The translations under genes were made by a program, and so were the position numbers. The notes under the pieces were generated by a model. The model ran no database searches. It had not been told where the DNA came from and saw only the letters and a list, made by a program, of their open reading frames with translations. A stretch of DNA of 64,000 nt, from the NCBI GenBank assembly GCA_036338435.1, contig JAYZCG010000049.1, positions 18,719-82,718 of the forward strand. The letters are read 5' to 3'. Every line of letters starts with the position of its first letter. Position 1 is the stretch's first letter. Shown in pieces: positions 61,420-64,000 of the stretch. Source of the stretch: JAPYTY01 sp036338435. Its GTDB lineage: Bacteria > Acidobacteriota > UBA6911 > RPQK01 > JADFOI01.

Positions 61420-63300
61420 TTACGATTCATGTACGGAAGGGGTCCACGGTTCTTCGTCCCAGCCCACTCCCGTACGAGCCACCTGGGCATCTATCAAATA
61501 GGACTTTCCTTCCTGGTTGGCCCGTCGTGCTCGCTTAAGGGCTGCCTGCAGTTCAACAGGATTGTTAACCACCTCGCCGTCCACTCCAAAACCCTTGGCA
61601 ATATAAGCCATGTTCATATCCGGCTTCCCCATATAGTCGCAAAAATAACGACGTTCCTGAACCATGCGGCTGTTGGGAACTGCTGCGATCACCCGGTTGT
61701 GAGGACCAGCGTAGGCATGGTTATTATAAACTACCACTATAGTCGGCAACTCCAGGCGGGCCATATTCCACAGTCCAGTGGGACCAAAGACAAAGGCCCC
61801 GTCTCCAGACAGACAGATCACTTGCTGGTTGGGCCGTGCCAGTTTTACGCCTGCAGCCTTTCCGGTGGCCGCTCCCAGGTGTCCGGCATAACGGTGGAAC
61901 CACTCGCGCCCGCCTAGCGGGTTGAAGTCCAGAAAGTGCTTTCCTCCCACCGAAGATTCATCCACAAAACAAGCATCCTTATCGGCGAACTGCGCGATCT
62001 CCCAGGTAACCCGGTCAGAGATCATGGGGCTGTTGTCCCAATCTGGGTTCCTAGTCATCACGTCTCGTAGTTCCCGGGCCCGATCAGTGTAATCCCGCAC
62101 CTGCTCGGCTCGTTTCTGAGACTTCTTGTGGAGATCTGGGGTCATAATATCCTCCAGTGCCGCCATAAGATCGTCTAAACCATACCCCACATCGGCAACC
62201 AAAGGAACATCAGTGGTGACGACATCCCCCATACTGTCGCCATCATTACGCATGTCAATAAATTTAATATTTCGTGGCACCATCGGAGCAGAACCAAAAT
62301 GATAAAGCCTGTTTCCCACGTTGATGACCAGATCAGGTTTTTGAGTGCGCATGGCACCTCCTCCAACCCACAGAGAGTGATTTTGGGGAAAGTTGGCAAA
62401 AACCTGGCGAGGCTGGGTTACCGGCATACCTAGAAGTTCAGCCAACTTAACCGCCTTGTCCACCGACTTAGCCTTGTAAAGCTCATCTCCCACGAACAGC
62501 ATGGGCCTTTCCGCCTCCACCAACATACGGGCAGCTCGCTCCACCTCCTGGGGATTAGGCCGGATGCGCATGCGCGGATCCACCTTACGATGGTTGATGA
62601 TTTCCGAACGTGACTGCTCACCCGTAAAATCGCTGTGCCAGGTAGCGTAGGTGGGTCCATAGGGAGGAGTCCAGGCTACCTTGAAAGCTCGGCGGACCGT
62701 CTCTGGGATCATGTCAGGCCGACGCGCCATCCAGTACCACTTGGTGATGGGTGCTACAATCTCCTCCTGGTACATTACCTCCTCAAAACCATCGCGGCCC
62801 GCTCGGGTGCTCTGATCAGCCCGATAGCTGTAAAAAACCAATGGAGTCTGTTCCTTCCAAGCGTTGTACATTTGTCCGATGGCGTTGGCCATCCCCACAA
62901 TAGCAGCCTGCATTACTACGGCCGGCTTGCCAGAGGCCTGAATATAACCCATGGCCATAGCCGCCCCCGGACCCTCATGGGGTGTCAGGATATAAGTCAG
63001 TTCCGGCCGGTCCACCAGGGCCTCATAAAAGTGGGCATCGGAACTGGCCGAGTTGCCAAAAACATACTTTACCCCTGAAGCGGTCAGTTGCTCAGCAAAG
63101 GCTTCCCCTCCAGTCCCTTCAAAGATTCTCACATCTTCGGGTGTGACATCGGTATCCCCTGTTTTTCCATAGACCTGGGGCGTTAGTGACTGGACCACTG
63201 ACTGAGCTGCCGCCAGTGTGACACCGCTCTTCACCAACCGGCTCACGAAGCCTCTCCGGGATATAGATTTGGATAAATACTGGGCAACCAATTCTCTCAT
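61420..63300 (-). CDS. Tat-exported thiamine diphosphate enzyme, second paralogue
   Basis: The ATG at 63300 has AAAGGAGAG upstream; the 32 codons before it are out of the protein pattern. The 626-residue product begins with a twin-arginine signal, SISRRGFVSRLVKSG (Arg15-Arg16). The ThDP core is intact: Glu109 in TPHEGPG, MYNAWKEQTPLV near residue 145 (shared with the first paralogue), GDG at 499-501 and NN at 526-527. The substrate is probably a 2-oxo acid or an acyl donor, and the reaction could be decarboxylation or ligation. It is directly followed by the DUF5916 barrel gene, giving a periplasm-outer membrane pair. Confidence 0.9.
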   Translation of the reverse strand: MRELVAQYLSKSISRRGFVSRLVKSGVTLAAAQSVVQSLTPQVYGKTGDTDVTPEDVRIFEGTGGEAFAEQLTASGVKYVFGNSASSDAHFYEALVDRPELTYILTPHEGPGAAMAMGYIQASGKPAVVMQAAIVGMANAIGQMYNAWKEQTPLVFYSYRADQSTRAGRDGFEEVMYQEEIVAPITKWYWMARRPDMIPETVRRAFKVAWTPPYGPTYATWHSDFTGEQSRSEIINHRKVDPRMRIRPNPQEVERAARMLVEAERPMLFVGDELYKAKSVDKAVKLAELLGMPVTQPRQVFANFPQNHSLWVGGGAMRTQKPDLVINVGNRLYHFGSAPMVPRNIKFIDMRNDGDSMGDVVTTDVPLVADVGYGLDDLMAALEDIMTPDLHKKSQKRAEQVRDYTDRARELRDVMTRNPDWDNSPMISDRVTWEIAQFADKDACFVDESSVGGKHFLDFNPLGGREWFHRYAGHLGAATGKAAGVKLARPNQQVICLSGDGAFVFGPTGLWNMARLELPTIVVVYNNHAYAGPHNRVIAAVPNSRMVQERRYFCDYMGKPDMNMAYIAKGFGVDGEVVNNPVELQAALKRARRANQEGKSYLIDAQVARTGVGWDEEPWTPSVHES

Positions 63301-63445
63301 CAGTTCTCTCCTTTGTTTTATCCTAAGATTTTTGTGTGACCCAAGGCAATGTAAAAGAAGAATCGAAATAGCACAGGGAACGCTACGGCTGTACACGCTT
63401 TGGTTCAGTTACCACAATTCTGTGGTGGAATGCATCTGTACGCCC

Positions 63446-64000
63446 CTACAACCCTTCCAAATACGGCTTTAGCAAAGCATAAATGCATTGATTCACCGGT
63501 GTAGGCACACCCGCCCTGACGCCCAGCCTAACGACAGCACCGTTGAGCGCCTCCAATTCCAAAGGATTGCCTCGTTCCAGATCGGTGTACATGGAGGCAT
63601 GTAAATCACGTGCATACCCATCGATATAGGCCATGGTACGGTCACACAAACCATCATCGAGGGAAATCCCTATAGCACGACCCACCGATTCGGCTTCTCG
63701 TAGGACCGCCACGACCAGCTCACGACCTTCACAGAGTTCCAGAAGCTGATGCATTTCACACCGGGCGGCCGTGGTGGGACCCGCCAAAGCGACGATGAAA
63801 ACAAATTTACTCCAGAGTGCCTTCATCACATTCGAAGCCATTTCAGTCTCAATCCCAGCCTGTTTAAAAACCTCTAGAATCGCTACCGAGTGCTCTTGTC
63901 CTCCCCGTGTAGGATGACCAAAAACGATTCGAACCACCTCTCCATTTTGGCGAATGACACCTGGAGCAGCGACTCCCGATTCAATATAGGCAGCCCCTGT
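63446..64000 (-). CDS. 2-dehydropantoate 2-reductase-like protein (partial, N terminus outside window)
   Basis: The open frame continues through the window edge without a stop, so the gene is cut. The 184 visible residues hold the C-terminal half of the ketopantoate reductase (ApbA/PanE) fold: an AAYIESGVAAPGVIRQ strand pair, NVMKALWSKFVFIVAL with the substrate-binding Lys/Ser, and the helical ending GVPTPVNQCIYALLKPYL. Relatives reduce 2-dehydropantoate with NADPH, but many PanE homologues act on other 2-oxo acids. It lies upstream of the ThDP gene with a 145-nt gap, and the two need not be linked. Confidence 0.87.
   Translation of the reverse strand, partial: TGAAYIESGVAAPGVIRQNGEVVRIVFGHPTRGGQEHSVAILEVFKQAGIETEMASNVMKALWSKFVFIVALAGPTTAARCEMHQLLELCEGRELVVAVLREAESVGRAIGISLDDGLCDRTMAYIDGYARDLHASMYTDLERGNPLELEALNGAVVRLGVRAGVPTPVNQCIYALLKPYLEGL

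Noticed and set aside
1..64000. CRISPR arrays, insertion sequences, phage genes, rRNA and tRNA genes
   Set aside because: I looked in the gaps and found no regular repeat-spacer pattern, no transposase or integrase motif and no tRNA-like TTCGA-containing cloverleaf. A covariance search could still find a missed tRNA.

Overview
The window comes from a diderm (Gram-negative-type) aerobic heterotroph with roughly balanced GC. The outer membrane is implied by three DUF5916-type beta-barrel proteins, a lipoprotein, Tat- and Sec-exported enzymes and a membrane-anchored c-type cytochrome. Respiratory and oxidative chemistry is implied by two molybdenum hydroxylases, two GMC flavoproteins, cytochrome c and Rieske proteins. 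Housekeeping genes (type-3-like ProRS, GlnRS, cobalamin-dependent MetH, three-gene PntAA/PntAB/PntB, HspQ) are scattered among many catabolic genes. I saw no insertion sequence, phage, CRISPR, rRNA or tRNA. The lineage cannot be fixed from the sequence; the mix of exported ThDP enzymes, DUF5916 barrels and exported amidohydrolases recalls Acidobacteriota or Gemmatimonadota-like marine or soil bacteria, but that is inference.

Layout. 0-5 kb: end of an unknown gene, a membrane PDZ-alpha/beta hydrolase, a secreted metallo-beta-lactamase-fold hydrolase, and a divergent rhodanese/GMC pair. 5-9.1 kb: a minus-strand molybdenum hydroxylase operon (large, 2Fe-2S, FAD and CoxG-like subunits) divergent from an MFS transporter. 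10.6-15.1 kb: a minus-strand CoA-ester operon (enoyl-CoA hydratase, acyl-CoA dehydrogenase, two class III CoA-transferases), divergent from a Rieske/amidohydrolase pair. 17-23.7 kb: a secreted amidohydrolase, a Tat-exported two-subunit molybdenum hydroxylase and a secreted alpha/beta hydrolase. 23.9-29.3 kb: a queuosine-tRNA mannosyltransferase-like protein, TauD/TfdA dioxygenase, sodium:solute symporter and tannase-family esterase. 29.4-33.9 kb: tandem DUF5916 barrels. 33.9-43.5 kb: LarE, a CNT nucleoside transporter, a GMC/gluconate-dehydrogenase-subunit-3 pair, a second secreted amidohydrolase, a UbiD decarboxylase, a short PD-(D/E)XK protein and a small exported protein. 43.6-49.6 kb: proS-hspQ and metH. 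49.8-54.2 kb: a Tat-exported ThDP enzyme with a diheme cytochrome c and a small membrane protein, divergent from a beta-propeller dehydrogenase lipoprotein. 54.3-64 kb: glnS, pntAA-pntAB-pntB, a third DUF5916 barrel behind a second Tat-exported ThDP enzyme, and a partial ketopantoate reductase-like gene.

How the genes fit together. Much of the window reads as uptake and stepwise oxidation of organic acids and aromatic or ester-type compounds. Secreted esterases and amidohydrolases release substrates, periplasmic oxidoreductases (Mo-hydroxylase, GMC, ThDP/cytochrome c) begin oxidation, MFS and SSS carriers import, and cytosolic CoA-transferase, acyl-CoA dehydrogenase, hydratase and UbiD enzymes continue. 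The most unusual elements are the two paralogous Tat-exported ThDP enzymes, one encoded with a duplicated diheme cytochrome and one translationally adjacent to an outer-membrane barrel. Next are a CoA-transferase pair in which only one subunit keeps the catalytic Asp, and a hydroxycinnamoyl-CoA hydratase/lyase homologue that has lost both phenol-binding Tyr residues. No substrate is proven by sequence alone.
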